Below the pieces are notes generated by a model. The model did not search any database and was not told where the DNA came from. It saw nothing but the letters and a program-made list of their open reading frames with translations. A stretch of DNA of 32,122 nucleotides, taken from the NCBI RefSeq assembly GCF_009764265.1, contig NZ_RWIR01000090.1, positions 1 to 32,122 of the forward strand, in the 5' to 3' direction. This DNA comes from Pseudomonas sp. PB101. GTDB taxonomy: Bacteria; Pseudomonadota; Gammaproteobacteria; Pseudomonadales; Pseudomonadaceae. The position numbers and the translations under genes were made by a program. Every line of letters starts with the position of its first letter. Positions within the stretch are counted from its first letter, which is position 1. Shown here piece by piece: positions 9,885 through 18,900 of this stretch.

Positions 9885-9899
9885 GCACACTTCATGCCA
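9885..9899 (-). promoter_or_regulatory. Sigma-54 promoter of the receiver/T2SS/Csg operon
   Basis: Minus-strand TGGCATG-AAGT-GTGCG keeps the invariant GG and GC with exactly 10 nt between them. The predicted start of transcription is near 9873, about 57 nt before the TTG codon of the receiver gene. The -24 half TGGCATG is identical to that of the multicopper oxidase promoter. Confidence 0.75.
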
Positions 9900-9973
9900 G
9901 ACTGAGCGCCGGTAATTTTAGGTCTTCATGTCCTTGAATTTAAAAACAATGCCTTTTTCATACCGCTATCCCA

Positions 9974-9991
9974 TTCCCCAAACACGGGGAA
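9974..9991. promoter_or_regulatory. Palindrome TTCCCC-N6-GGGGAA, putative enhancer site
   Basis: An 18-bp palindrome with spacer AAACAC, about 110 bp upstream of the predicted transcription start of the receiver/T2SS operon. The identical arms and spacing recur at 10018 and 21997. The position fits an activator site for a sigma-54 promoter. Confidence 0.65.
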
Positions 9992-10017
9992 AGCGATCGA
10001 ATGGGCATTGACGTTTT

Positions 10018-10035
10018 TTCCCCACTTTCGGGGAA
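10018..10035. promoter_or_regulatory. Second palindrome TTCCCC-N6-GGGGAA, putative enhancer site
   Basis: Spacer ACTTTC. It lies 44 bp (about four helical turns) from the palindrome at 9974 and about 154 bp upstream of the predicted start, just past the ppiC stop codon. Two in-phase sites suit cooperative binding of an NtrC-type activator. It is not followed by a T-run on the minus strand, so it does not look like a ppiC terminator. Confidence 0.65.
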
Positions 10036-10040
10036 ATCCC

Positions 10041-10994
10041 CTATTCATCGTCAATCCGCTCGATTCGATTGCGCGAGCGTAATTGCGCCAATGCCTGCAA
10101 GCGAGCCTGGACCTGTTGTTGCCGGCCAAGGTAGGCCCGAACCATGTCAAGTCCTTGCTCTTCTGGGACATTGGTCGCTTCCATGTGGTTCTCCAAAAGA
10201 ATCAAATGCCAGCCCACCGGCGTACGCACCGGTTCGCTGACGGCCCCCGGTGCCAGGGCAAACGCGACAGCCTCGAACTCCGGCAGCATTCGTCCGCGGG
10301 GAAAGTAGCCCAGGTCGCCACCATCGCTGGCCGACGCATCTTCGGAGCCGCTACGGGCAACGCTGGCGAAATCGGCCCCGGCATCGATGGAGTCCTTCAT
10401 CGCGATCAAGCGTAGCCGCGCGGCCTCGACAGTGGAAGCGTCTGCATCGGGCGCCACCTTGACCAGGATATGCCGGGCCCGCACTTCTTCGGGCCGGTTC
10501 ATCTGGTCACCGTGCTCTTCGTAGAACGCCCGGACCTGTTTTTCGTCCGGCTCGCTCGCCTGGGTGAGGTCATTGAACACCTGCCGGGCCGCCAGTTCGC
10601 GGCGGGTGTATTCGATGTAGCCGGCTTCGTCGAAACCGGCATCCTCAAGACGCCGGGCAAACACCTCGGCACCGCCCATGGCCTGACGGGTCTGGTCGAC
10701 CTGGTCCTTGACCACGGCATCACTGATCACCACGCCGCGCTTGACGGCTTCCTGCCACAACAATTCGCGGTCGATCAAGGCATCCAGCGCGGCCTTGCGC
10801 AGTTGCTTGTAGGCTTTCGGGTTGCGGATGCTGCCTACCGCCCGGCCCTGATCCTCCAGGTATTCGGCGAAATAGCGCTCCAGGCGCAGCTGGGAAATTT
10901 CCTCGCCATTGACCCGCGCCGCAGCCGGGTCATTGCTGCACCACGCCACGGGCACCCATAACGCCAGCAGGACCAGCAATGTGTCGAGTCTCAT
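10041..10994 (-). CDS. PpiC-type periplasmic peptidyl-prolyl isomerase (parvulin)
   Basis: A 317-aa exported foldase. Signal peptide or anchor at 1-19 (MRLDTLLVLLALWVPVAWC), a SurA-like N-terminal helical chaperone region (about 25-165), then a parvulin domain starting at VRARHILVKVAPDAD and containing SGSEDASASDGGDLGYFPRGRMLPEFEAVAFAL and GWHLILLENH. The Cys at the end of the hydrophobic stretch could be a lipidation site but the lipobox is poor. The ATG at 10994 has GGAGG 6 nt upstream. It is the last gene of the oxidase operon. A prolyl isomerase beside a Mn-oxidase gene also occurs, as I recall, in the Leptothrix mofABC operon. Its likely client is the giant oxidase. Confidence 0.9.
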   Translation of the reverse strand: MRLDTLLVLLALWVPVAWCSNDPAAARVNGEEISQLRLERYFAEYLEDQGRAVGSIRNPKAYKQLRKAALDALIDRELLWQEAVKRGVVISDAVVKDQVDQTRQAMGGAEVFARRLEDAGFDEAGYIEYTRRELAARQVFNDLTQASEPDEKQVRAFYEEHGDQMNRPEEVRARHILVKVAPDADASTVEAARLRLIAMKDSIDAGADFASVARSGSEDASASDGGDLGYFPRGRMLPEFEAVAFALAPGAVSEPVRTPVGWHLILLENHMEATNVPEEQGLDMVRAYLGRQQQVQARLQALAQLRSRNRIERIDDE

Positions 10995-11007
10995 GATCAG
11001 CCTCCGG

Positions 11008-12564
11008 TCAGGGCGTCGCAGCGACGGGTTTATAGGGGGCGACCAGATAGAAACGCTGGTCGGGCAGATCCACCGTAACGATATGGGCACCGCTCAAGCC
11101 CAGGCGCCGGCCGGGGCCGAAATTCATCAGTGGCGTCAGTCCGGTATCGAAGTCATGCAGGCCTTCCAGGGCACTGACCAGCTTTTCGCGGCTGGCATCG
11201 CGCCCGGCCTGCTTCATGCCTTCGCTGAGCAACATCATCGAACTGAACGCGCCCACTTGCAGTACTGCGTGCTGGCTGCCGAGGCCCTGGTGTTCGCGCA
11301 ATTGGGTCAGGGCCAGGCGCCCGGCCAGGGTCCAGTCGCTGGGCACGAACGGATAGGCGAGGAACACCCGCCGGGAAAATCCGCTGGGCACTTGCATCAG
11401 ATTGCCCGCCACCTGGTTCGAGGTGGCGAACAGGTAAGGCACCTGCCCCGCCGTTTGCAGACGTTCGGCCAGGCGGCTGAAGCCGCTGCTGCTGCCCAGG
11501 TAAAACACCGAGCGCGATCCCAGGGGCAAATCATCCCCGCTCGGGTCGTAGGCTTGCAGGCGCACCTTTTGCCAGGCGTGCCCGAGCAAATACTGGCTGA
11601 GCTCCTGTGCCGCCAGCCGTTGGCCGGCTTCGTCGGGATAGGTGATCAGCGTCGGCCCCTGCAGCACCCGCAGGCTGGCACCGGCGTAATCGGCCAGGGC
11701 GATCAATTGCTCGCGAAGCCCCGGCAGCGGTTCGAATATCTGCGGGCTGGTGTGGGGCGTGCCTTGCAGCGACAGCGGCCCGATCAGCGGGATGCCGGCC
11801 TTTTCCAGGCGCATGGAAAGGTCCGCGCCCAATGCCGGCGCCAGCGGCGCGATCAGGGCGAACACCTGCACTTCATCGATCAAGCGATCCAGCGCCTGTT
11901 CGGCACTGGCACGGTCGGTACCGGGGTCGAGGATGGTCAGCTGCAATTGCCGGCCATGAATCCCCCCCGTCTCGTTGATCCGCGCCACGCAGCCCTTGAG
12001 CACCGCCGCCACCGTGGCGCCCTCCTCGCTCAATGGCCCGCTGCCCGGCAACATCGTGCCCAGGTGCAGGCTCTCGGGGGTCAGGCCCGGATCGCGGTCC
12101 TCGGCCAGGCGCTTGAGGTACGCCGTGAGGTTGCGCTGATCATTCATCGACAAGACGAACCGTGGCATCGTCGGATCGAGCCGGTTGTTGCCGGGGTCGC
12201 GCCCCTGCTGCACCGCCCGCGCCAGGGTGCTGTCGTTGTAGGCCGGATAACTGCGCCCGTTGATGTGCTGCTGGCCATGCCGGCTGGCCAGTCGCGTCCA
12301 ACTCAGGTCCGGCGGTCGCACCCCGCCTTCCGGGCGCCCCAGGCCATCTTCGCCATGACAATTGGCACACGGCAGGCTGGTTGCCGGCAGCACCATGTTC
12401 GAGGCGCCGACCCGGGCCATGATCGGCTCGCCGCTGGCCGACACTCCTTCGCGGTACAAGCGCTTGCCGGCACTTTCGCTGAGACTCAGCGGCAGCGCCT
12501 GGACGCTGAGCGTGAAACCGCCCAGGAGCAGCAGGCCAAGGACGAGGGCGGTATTGATGGCCAT
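11008..12564 (-). CDS. Cytochrome c fused to ABC-type periplasmic binding protein
   Basis: A 518-aa secreted protein with two domains. After the signal peptide (cleavage near VQA, residue 23), a mono-heme cytochrome c domain spans about 28-160, with heme motif CANCH (C66-H70) and candidate axial Met in PTMPRF (M133). A type I periplasmic binding fold of the Leu/branched-chain amino-acid receptor class follows from about 168 (LHLGTMLPGSGPLSEEGA, GGIHGRQLQLTILD, VFALIAPLAPALGADLS). No permease or ATPase gene is nearby, so transport is unlikely; an electron-transfer protein with a ligand-sensing or docking module fits better. It overlaps no neighbour: 2 nt from the upstream Sco gene and 13 nt from ppiC. 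Confidence 0.9.
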   Translation of the reverse strand: MAINTALVLGLLLLGGFTLSVQALPLSLSESAGKRLYREGVSASGEPIMARVGASNMVLPATSLPCANCHGEDGLGRPEGGVRPPDLSWTRLASRHGQQHINGRSYPAYNDSTLARAVQQGRDPGNNRLDPTMPRFVLSMNDQRNLTAYLKRLAEDRDPGLTPESLHLGTMLPGSGPLSEEGATVAAVLKGCVARINETGGIHGRQLQLTILDPGTDRASAEQALDRLIDEVQVFALIAPLAPALGADLSMRLEKAGIPLIGPLSLQGTPHTSPQIFEPLPGLREQLIALADYAGASLRVLQGPTLITYPDEAGQRLAAQELSQYLLGHAWQKVRLQAYDPSGDDLPLGSRSVFYLGSSSGFSRLAERLQTAGQVPYLFATSNQVAGNLMQVPSGFSRRVFLAYPFVPSDWTLAGRLALTQLREHQGLGSQHAVLQVGAFSSMMLLSEGMKQAGRDASREKLVSALEGLHDFDTGLTPLMNFGPGRRLGLSGAHIVTVDLPDQRFYLVAPYKPVAATP

Positions 12565-12566
12565 GG

Positions 12567-13187
12567 CTAGCGCTCCGCCACGGGCATTGTCAGCAGCTGC
12601 AAGCGCTGGGCAATGGCGGCGGCCGGGGCATCGGGACGGATTTTGCTCCAGCGCTTGTTCGCCACGTCACCGACGATCAACTGGGTGGAGTGCTGCTCGG
12701 GAGTCGGCACGATCTGACCGATGCGACCCAATACGAGGTCCATTTGCGCCTTGTCGCCGGTAAGAAAAAACCAGTGGGGCTCGTCGACGCCCTGTTTCAA
12801 GGTGTAAGCCTTGAGTACCGCCGGGGTGTCCCGCAGCGGATCACTGGTAAGGGAGATAAAGGTGATGCCGTCGGCCTTGTCGCCGAGCACTTCACGCACT
12901 TCCTTGAGCTTGCGGGTAATCAGCGGGCAAGCATCGTTGCAACTGGTGAAAATCACATTGAGCAGCACCACGCGGTCCTTCAATGCGTCGCTGTAGAAGC
13001 GCAGCGTGTTGCCGTTCTGGTCCTGCAACGGCGTGTCGGTGAACCAGGTTTGTGCGTCGTGGGTGCCGGTGGAAGGCGGCGCGGCGGCCAGCGCAGGCGC
13101 GGCCTGTTGATGCCCTTCGTGGGCAAACGCCACTGAACCGAAAATGCAGAAGCAGACACTCAGGGCGATCCAGTCGATGGCTCTCAT
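12567..13187 (-). CDS. Sco1/SenC/PrrC-family copper chaperone (first of pair)
   Basis: A 206-aa periplasmic thioredoxin-fold protein. Signal peptide or anchor at 1-22, then a His-containing segment (HEGHQQ), and the Sco metal-binding set: CxxxC in TSCNDACP (C83, C87) and the distant His in EQHSTQL (H166). Sco proteins bind Cu and deliver it to, or reduce thiols of, copper enzymes. The ATG overlaps the stop of the other Sco gene by 4 nt. Cytochrome oxidase genes are absent here, so copper loading of the giant multicopper oxidase is the natural role. Confidence 0.93.
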   Translation of the reverse strand: MRAIDWIALSVCFCIFGSVAFAHEGHQQAAPALAAAPPSTGTHDAQTWFTDTPLQDQNGNTLRFYSDALKDRVVLLNVIFTSCNDACPLITRKLKEVREVLGDKADGITFISLTSDPLRDTPAVLKAYTLKQGVDEPHWFFLTGDKAQMDLVLGRIGQIVPTPEQHSTQLIVGDVANKRWSKIRPDAPAAAIAQRLQLLTMPVAER

Positions 13188-13840
13188 GGCTGCTGCTCCA
13201 TGGCGATGGCGGTGTGCTTGGCGTGGGCGTTGCGTTCACCGCTGAGCTTCTCGACGGCCCGGGCCAGTTCCGTCGGGTCGGTGAAACCGTAGTAGCGGGT
13301 CCAGAAACGGTTGTTGCCGTCGCCCACCAGAATCAGCGGCGAGTGGTTCTTGAAGTCCCCGCTGTAGGCGCCCAGGCCCTTGAGGGTGGCATTGACCGAC
13401 TGCGGCGAACCGGTCAGCCAGCTCCAGCCCGGCCCCTGCTGGAAGGTGCGGGCGTAGTCGTTCAGGCGCTGGGGATCGTCACGCTGCGGGTCGATGCTGA
13501 TCGACACCAGTTGCACCTCGGTGCCGACCCGCGCACCCAGCTGTTTTTGCACTTTGCCCATGATCGAGGACACCACCGGGCAGACCGTGGTGCAGCTGGT
13601 GTAGATGAAACCCATGACCACGATCTTGTCGCCCACCAGGTCCTTTTCCAGGCTGACGACCTTGCCGTTCTGGTCCAGCAGGGCCACGTCGGCAAACTTG
13701 ATCCGGGCAGTCTCGGTGCCGGCCTTTTTGGCCCCCATGTCGTGCCCGGCGTGTTCATCCTCCGAGTGGGCCAGCGCCTGGCCGATACCGATGGCCAACA
13801 GGCAGAACGTCAGCAAGCTTCGATGTGCAAATCGGTTCAT
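13184..13840 (-). CDS. Sco1/SenC/PrrC-family copper chaperone (second of pair)
   Basis: A 218-aa Sco protein. Signal peptide to about 24, then a His/Met-rich segment (AHSEDEHAGHDMG) that could itself bind copper, followed by TSCTTVCP (C83, C87) and the His ligand in FKNHSPL (H166). The three ligands align at the same residue numbers as in its neighbour, but the sequences have diverged well beyond a recent duplication. The ATG at 13840 has GAGG 8 nt upstream. Two Sco proteins may serve different copper sites (type 1 against trinuclear) or split transfer and thiol reduction. Confidence 0.93.
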   Translation of the reverse strand: MNRFAHRSLLTFCLLAIGIGQALAHSEDEHAGHDMGAKKAGTETARIKFADVALLDQNGKVVSLEKDLVGDKIVVMGFIYTSCTTVCPVVSSIMGKVQKQLGARVGTEVQLVSISIDPQRDDPQRLNDYARTFQQGPGWSWLTGSPQSVNATLKGLGAYSGDFKNHSPLILVGDGNNRFWTRYYGFTDPTELARAVEKLSGERNAHAKHTAIAMEQQP

Positions 13841-13852
13841 GTCAGTTTCCTC

Positions 13853-15805
13853 TTACTGGGTATCGCCGGGTATCACCCGAACGCTGGCAAAGGTCTTGTC
13901 ATCGAAACTCGAGCCCAGGGACGCCGCCCGCACGTGCAGGTACCAGGCACCGTCCTGATCGAGGGTCACCGGGGCTTCATAGACGCCGTCGGCGACTTCC
14001 AGGGCGGCAACCTCCTGCGGGCGCGACGTCGGCGCGCGGAAGTAGCGCACCTGCACATCCTTGACCCCGCTGCGCTGCGCCTTCTGCTTGCCCTCGACGA
14101 TGCGGAAACGCACCACGTACGGGCTGCCCAGGTCGGCGGTGGACTTGTCGAGCATGAACTCCACTTTCGGCACCCCACGGCGTTGATCGAGGTTGTTGTC
14201 GGCCTCTACCTGGGTGCTGAAGCAGTGGATGATGTTCGGTTGGTTGAGCAGGAACGCCACGTCGAAACGCCCCGCCGCCGGCAGCTTGACCCGCGAGCTG
14301 TACAGCCCCGGCTCGATTTCCCGCAGGCTGCGGTCAATCACCAGCGCCGCCCGCGCCACTTGCCCGCGATTGGGGTAACCGGACATCGGCGCGTTCATGC
14401 CTTCGGCGTAGAAGTAGGTGGTGTTGTCCACCGGGTTGACCACGAACACCGCGTTGTCGTCGCGCGACACCGCCAGGCTTGACGCCAGCGGCAGATCACC
14501 GGCCATTCGCGGTGCCTGGGGGCCGGCCTCGAAACCCTGGATGATCGGCGTGCGGCCCGCGCCGAGGGAGGCCAGGTTGATCATCGTGACTTTCGGCGAA
14601 GCCAGCCCGCGCACATAGGCATAGGCCTTGGTGAACACCACTTGATAGGGTTCGGCGGAGACGCTCAGTTCATGGATCAATGCGTCGTTGGCGGTATCGA
14701 TCACCGCGGCCTGGTTCTCCAGCGTGTTGAGCACGATGCCGAAACGACCGTCGGCGCTGAAGCCCATCGGGCCCAATCCCTCTTTGAGCTTGATCACCCG
14801 GCGCACCGACTGGCTGTTGCCGTCGACCACGGTCACCGTGCCGTCCTTGCCATCGACCACATAGGCGGCCCCGGACAGCGGCGAATACGTCACCGACAAC
14901 GGGTGTGAACCGGTCTTGAGTTGTTTGCCGATGCTCAGGCTGACGATGTCGACGATGCTCAGGGTGCCGTCGTCGCGGTTGCTGACAAAGGCAAAACGGC
15001 TGTCCTTGCTGAACGCGATTTCGTGGTGCCCGGCCCCGGTGGCCAGGTGCTTGAGGGGTTTGAGGCTGGCGGTATCGATCACCGTGACCCCGGACTGCCC
15101 GTCCTTCGCGCCATTGTTGCCGACCCACAGCAGACGTTCGTCCGGTTGCAGGGCCACGCGCACCGGATTGCTGCCGGCCGCTACCGAGTCGATCACCTTG
15201 AACTGTTCACTGTCGATCACCGCCACTTCGCCGGCGGTGGGCATCGAGACAAACACCCGTTTGTTGTCCTTGGGCGTCACCCAGTCCATCGGCGGTTGTT
15301 TCAGTTCAATCCGCGCCAGGGTGCTGGTGATACCGCCGACGGACACCGACGGGTCGACCACCGAGACGCTGGCATCGCGGCTCATCACCAGCAGGAAGTA
15401 GCTGTTGAGATCGAGCAAGGGGCGTGCGCCGATGTTCGATTTGAGGAACGTGCCGACCCGCGACTTGCAGCTCTTGTCACGGCCCTGGGCCTGGTCGGCG
15501 GCGACCGCTTCCGGGTCGAGCCAGGCACCCGGCGCGACGCCGGACAAGGGTTGGCCCGAGGCTTTGTCGGTCACGCGAAATTGCACGTCGGCAAAGCCGC
15601 CCTCACGCAACACGCCGTCCTCGGCCAGCGGCTTCACATCAAGGACCACGGTGATTCCGTCACGCTCCAGCGTCCGGTTGCTCCAGGTATCGGGCAAGGG
15701 GACATCGCTGAGCATGCTCGCCGGCGCGGTCCGCCACACGCCGATCCAGATCAGCGCCATCCCGACGATCAGTGCGCTGCCAATGAATTTGATGGTCCTG
15801 TCCAT
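13853..15805 (-). CDS. Membrane-anchored YVTN-type beta-propeller protein with flanking Ig-like domains
   Basis: A 650-aa protein: N-terminal transmembrane anchor (8-26), a beta-sandwich domain of about 45-120 resembling FixH/YtkA-like modules (VVLDVKPLAEDGVLREGGFADVQFRV), a central seven-bladed-type propeller of about 165-440 with repeats such as KRVFVSMPTAGEVAVID, FAFVSNRDDGTLSIVD and GAAYVVDGKDGTVTVVDG, and a C-terminal beta-sandwich (FMLDKSTADLGSPYVVRFR, GVYEAPVTLDQDGAWYLHV). It resembles cytochrome cd1 d1-domain-like propellers but has no visible heme c motif. It probably acts in the periplasm beside the oxidase as a docking or maturation factor; no enzymatic residues are recognised. It follows the MCO gene after 186 nt containing a REP pair. 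The ATG has AGGAG 7 nt upstream. Confidence 0.85.
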   Translation of the reverse strand: MDRTIKFIGSALIVGMALIWIGVWRTAPASMLSDVPLPDTWSNRTLERDGITVVLDVKPLAEDGVLREGGFADVQFRVTDKASGQPLSGVAPGAWLDPEAVAADQAQGRDKSCKSRVGTFLKSNIGARPLLDLNSYFLLVMSRDASVSVVDPSVSVGGITSTLARIELKQPPMDWVTPKDNKRVFVSMPTAGEVAVIDSEQFKVIDSVAAGSNPVRVALQPDERLLWVGNNGAKDGQSGVTVIDTASLKPLKHLATGAGHHEIAFSKDSRFAFVSNRDDGTLSIVDIVSLSIGKQLKTGSHPLSVTYSPLSGAAYVVDGKDGTVTVVDGNSQSVRRVIKLKEGLGPMGFSADGRFGIVLNTLENQAAVIDTANDALIHELSVSAEPYQVVFTKAYAYVRGLASPKVTMINLASLGAGRTPIIQGFEAGPQAPRMAGDLPLASSLAVSRDDNAVFVVNPVDNTTYFYAEGMNAPMSGYPNRGQVARAALVIDRSLREIEPGLYSSRVKLPAAGRFDVAFLLNQPNIIHCFSTQVEADNNLDQRRGVPKVEFMLDKSTADLGSPYVVRFRIVEGKQKAQRSGVKDVQVRYFRAPTSRPQEVAALEVADGVYEAPVTLDQDGAWYLHVRAASLGSSFDDKTFASVRVIPGDTQ

Positions 15806-15868
15806 GTCGCATCTCCTCTTTACAGATCTGTGCCTGCCTTGTCTGGCACCCGTGCTTCGAGGTGCCTT

Positions 15869-15959
15869 TGTGGGAGCGAGCTTGCTCGCGATGACTGCCT
15901 ATCAGTCGCCAACGATGTCGACTGCCAGTCCGCTATCGCGAGCAAGCTCGCTCCCACAG
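15869..15959. repeat. REP pair (REPIN) inside the oxidase operon
   Basis: Two inverted REP arms, TGTGGGAGCGAGCTTGCTCGCG and its complement, enclose about 45 nt. It lies between the MCO and propeller genes. Such hairpins can stabilise upstream mRNA and lower downstream expression, so the huge MCO and its accessory genes may be made at different levels. Confidence 0.85.
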
Positions 15960-15991
15960 GGGTGGAGTGATCCACCCTTCCATCCCGGCAA

Positions 15992-18900
15992 CTACGGCGC
16001 AGGTGCCGTTGTCGGCGCCGGTTCATTCGTGACCCGCAGCAAGCCCCACAAACCGGCGGTATTGCCGAACGACGCGTTGTCGCGGAACAGGTAATCCCCC
16101 GCAATCGCATTGCTGCCGCCGGCGCTCGGGTGCATGGCGCTGAAGTGCGCGGCCGGCAGTACGCTTTCGCGGGCGCCGATGTACATCGACATCGGGTTCA
16201 GGCCGAACCGCACCGATCCCACGCCAGGGGCGCCCATTGGATAGCCAGCGGTATCGCTCTTCTCCGACAGGTACGGGTTGACCGACCAGAGGTGACCGTC
16301 GAGCTGGAAGGTCGAGCCGCGGCTGCCGCCGGTCGGCATCAGCACATGGGTGCGGAACGGTTGCCCCGGTTTGACGTAGAACACCGGTGTTTGCGGATCG
16401 CCGCCCACCAGCGCGTTGCTGTAGGCCATGTGGGCGTTGGGCACGTCACCGTAGCCAAAGCCGCCGGCACGGCCGAACGGTGCATCCGGCGCGAGGCCGA
16501 AGCGATACCACATGGGCTCGGTCTTGTAGTTGATGGCCATGCCGGCGTTGTCCTTCGGATCGTTCGGCACGCCCATGCCTTCCGAGGCGATGCCTTCCAC
16601 CGGCCGCCCGCTCGCCCAGCGCAGGTTCAAGGCCCGCTGCCAGACCATCGCGAAGTCGCGGTAAACCGCCTGCCCCGTCGCCGTGACCGTGGCCGATGCA
16701 CGCTTGGCATCCTCGACCCAGGTGGCACCGACCGGCAGCACACTCATCGCACCGCCAAGGCCTTTCTGCGCCTGCTTGATCACATCCGCCGGGGTGAAGT
16801 TCAAGCCGCCGAACTCCACCGCCGTGGCGTTGATGTTGTCGACGCTGCGGCCCAGTTGGGTCACCGGTTTACCTTCACGCTCCAGGTGCCCGGCGTAGTA
16901 CTGGTAGGTACGGGTCGGGTACGCGCCGCTGTTGCCGACGCGTGGCGGCACGGTCTGGATCGGGTTGGCGCCGACGTTGGTACCGTCGGACTTGGTGATG
17001 TCGTAGGCCAGCAATTGCGCATGCAGACCGACATGGCTGGAAGGCCGCAGCAGGTTGTTGTTGAAGGTGGTCGAGCCGTCGCCATCATGGCGATCACGCT
17101 TGACCAGCCCCTGCAGGATCGCGGTCTGGGCCAGGTCCGGCATCACGCTCGGCAGGCGGTTCTCCAGGGTGATATTGATGCAGTCCCCGGCCGCTGCGCG
17201 CAGTACCAGCGGTTCGACAGCCACACCTGGCTTGAGCTTGCCGGTGGTCAGGTCGAGGTCGGCCTTGCGCACGTACAGGATCGCGGTCGGGTCATGGATC
17301 GGCCCGCTCTGGCCACCGATGGTGACGGTTTCGCCGTCCTCGGGATCGGTCACCGTCACCCGTGGAATGCTCACGGTCCGTGAGTTGAACACCAGGGTGC
17401 CGCCCGCCGGATTCAGTGGCCCGCCGACATGCTGGCCGAGCCCCTCGGGATCGCCGATCGACAAGCCCAGCGGATTGCTCAGGATGTCGTTGGCCAGCGC
17501 CGCCACCACCTCGTAGTTGCGCTGCACGGTCGGCCGGGTACCGATGCCATTGGGGTTGGCGCTGATCCGTGGACAGGTGCCCTCGAACGCCACGGTGTTG
17601 CGCATGCCCGCCGGTTTTGGGTTGTTCGGCAGCGCGAACAGATCGGTGCGTTGCGCGGTGTAGTTGCGCATCACGCCCCAGATGCCGTTCCAGTAGCCTT
17701 CGATCGAGGCGTCCATCGAGTACAGGTAATCACCCGTGGTCGCCGCGGAACTGGAGAGCATCGACAGCGGCGCAATGAAGCCCATCTGCTCGGAAATCCC
17801 GACCATCTGCGAGGCGCGCCAGCCCGAGTTGGAGCTGTTGCCGTAGCCCGTGCCGCTCTGCAGCCACTTCACTCCGTGTAGGGTGACGTTGTGCTCTTCT
17901 TCATGGCCGCCGGCATGCACCCGCAACCGCACGTTGTCGCCGGTGTAGGTACGCAGCATCGGCGTGAACGGATCACCCGGTTCCGCACCGCCACGGTTGA
18001 TGTGCGGCGGGAACAGCGTGGTGCCGCCGGTCGGGCCGGTGGCCGAAGTCACCAGGTTAGGCGCCAGGTTCATCGCCGGGATCGCGCGGTCGGTGCGGCT
18101 TTGCATGGCGAACGACAGATCGCCCCCCAGGCCGTCGGCCTGCATGCCGCGCTTGCCGTCCGGGCCGACCTTGTTCGGGTCGAACACTCGCAGGCCCAGG
18201 GGCTCGTTGCGGTAATTGACGACGAACATGCCGGGGTCATCCACCGAGATCGCTTGTGGACATGGCCTGGTCGGGCAGCCCAACTTGATGCCGCCGCGGG
18301 CCTCGACCACCGACTCGAGCAGGTTGCCAGCGTTGTTGCGCACCGGCGGGTTGATCGCATAGCGGAAGCTGTCGGCCGTCGCCGGGAACGCCTGTGGATT
18401 AGGCACGCCATTGGGGCCGGCACCGACGTAGACACCGGCTTCATAGGCGTGCTGGAAGTCGCTGTATTCCAGGAAGAACTCACGGAAGCTGTCGTTCTTG
18501 CCGTCACCGTCGAGGTCACCGGTCGATATCACCGCCTGCCATGAAGTCGGTCCGCCATCCGAGCGCGCGCCGCTGTACAACGGCTCGCCCGTTTCGGCGT
18601 GGAACCAGGTGGAACCGGCCGGTTCGGCGAGCACGGTGGCGTACAGGCCAATCTGTTGGTGAGTCGATGGGCCGAGGTGGTCGTGGGTGAAAATGGTCCC
18701 CAGGCCACGGTCGACACCCTTGGTGTTGATCACCGGGTCGATGAACCAGCGCTGCATCGCCGTGCGCGCACCCATCCAGTCCGCCCGGCCATATTGACCG
18801 AAGAACGGATGCGCCTTGGCCACCGGGCAGGCCGGCATGCCGTCACGCGGGTCGGCGCCCTCGCACTGGTTGAACGCGCGGATGGCATGGATGCGCTCCA

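Noticed and set aside
10018..10035. Palindrome after ppiC as a factor-independent terminator
   Set aside because: On the minus strand it is followed by A residues, not T, and the same palindrome recurs upstream of other promoters, so a protein-binding site is more likely.
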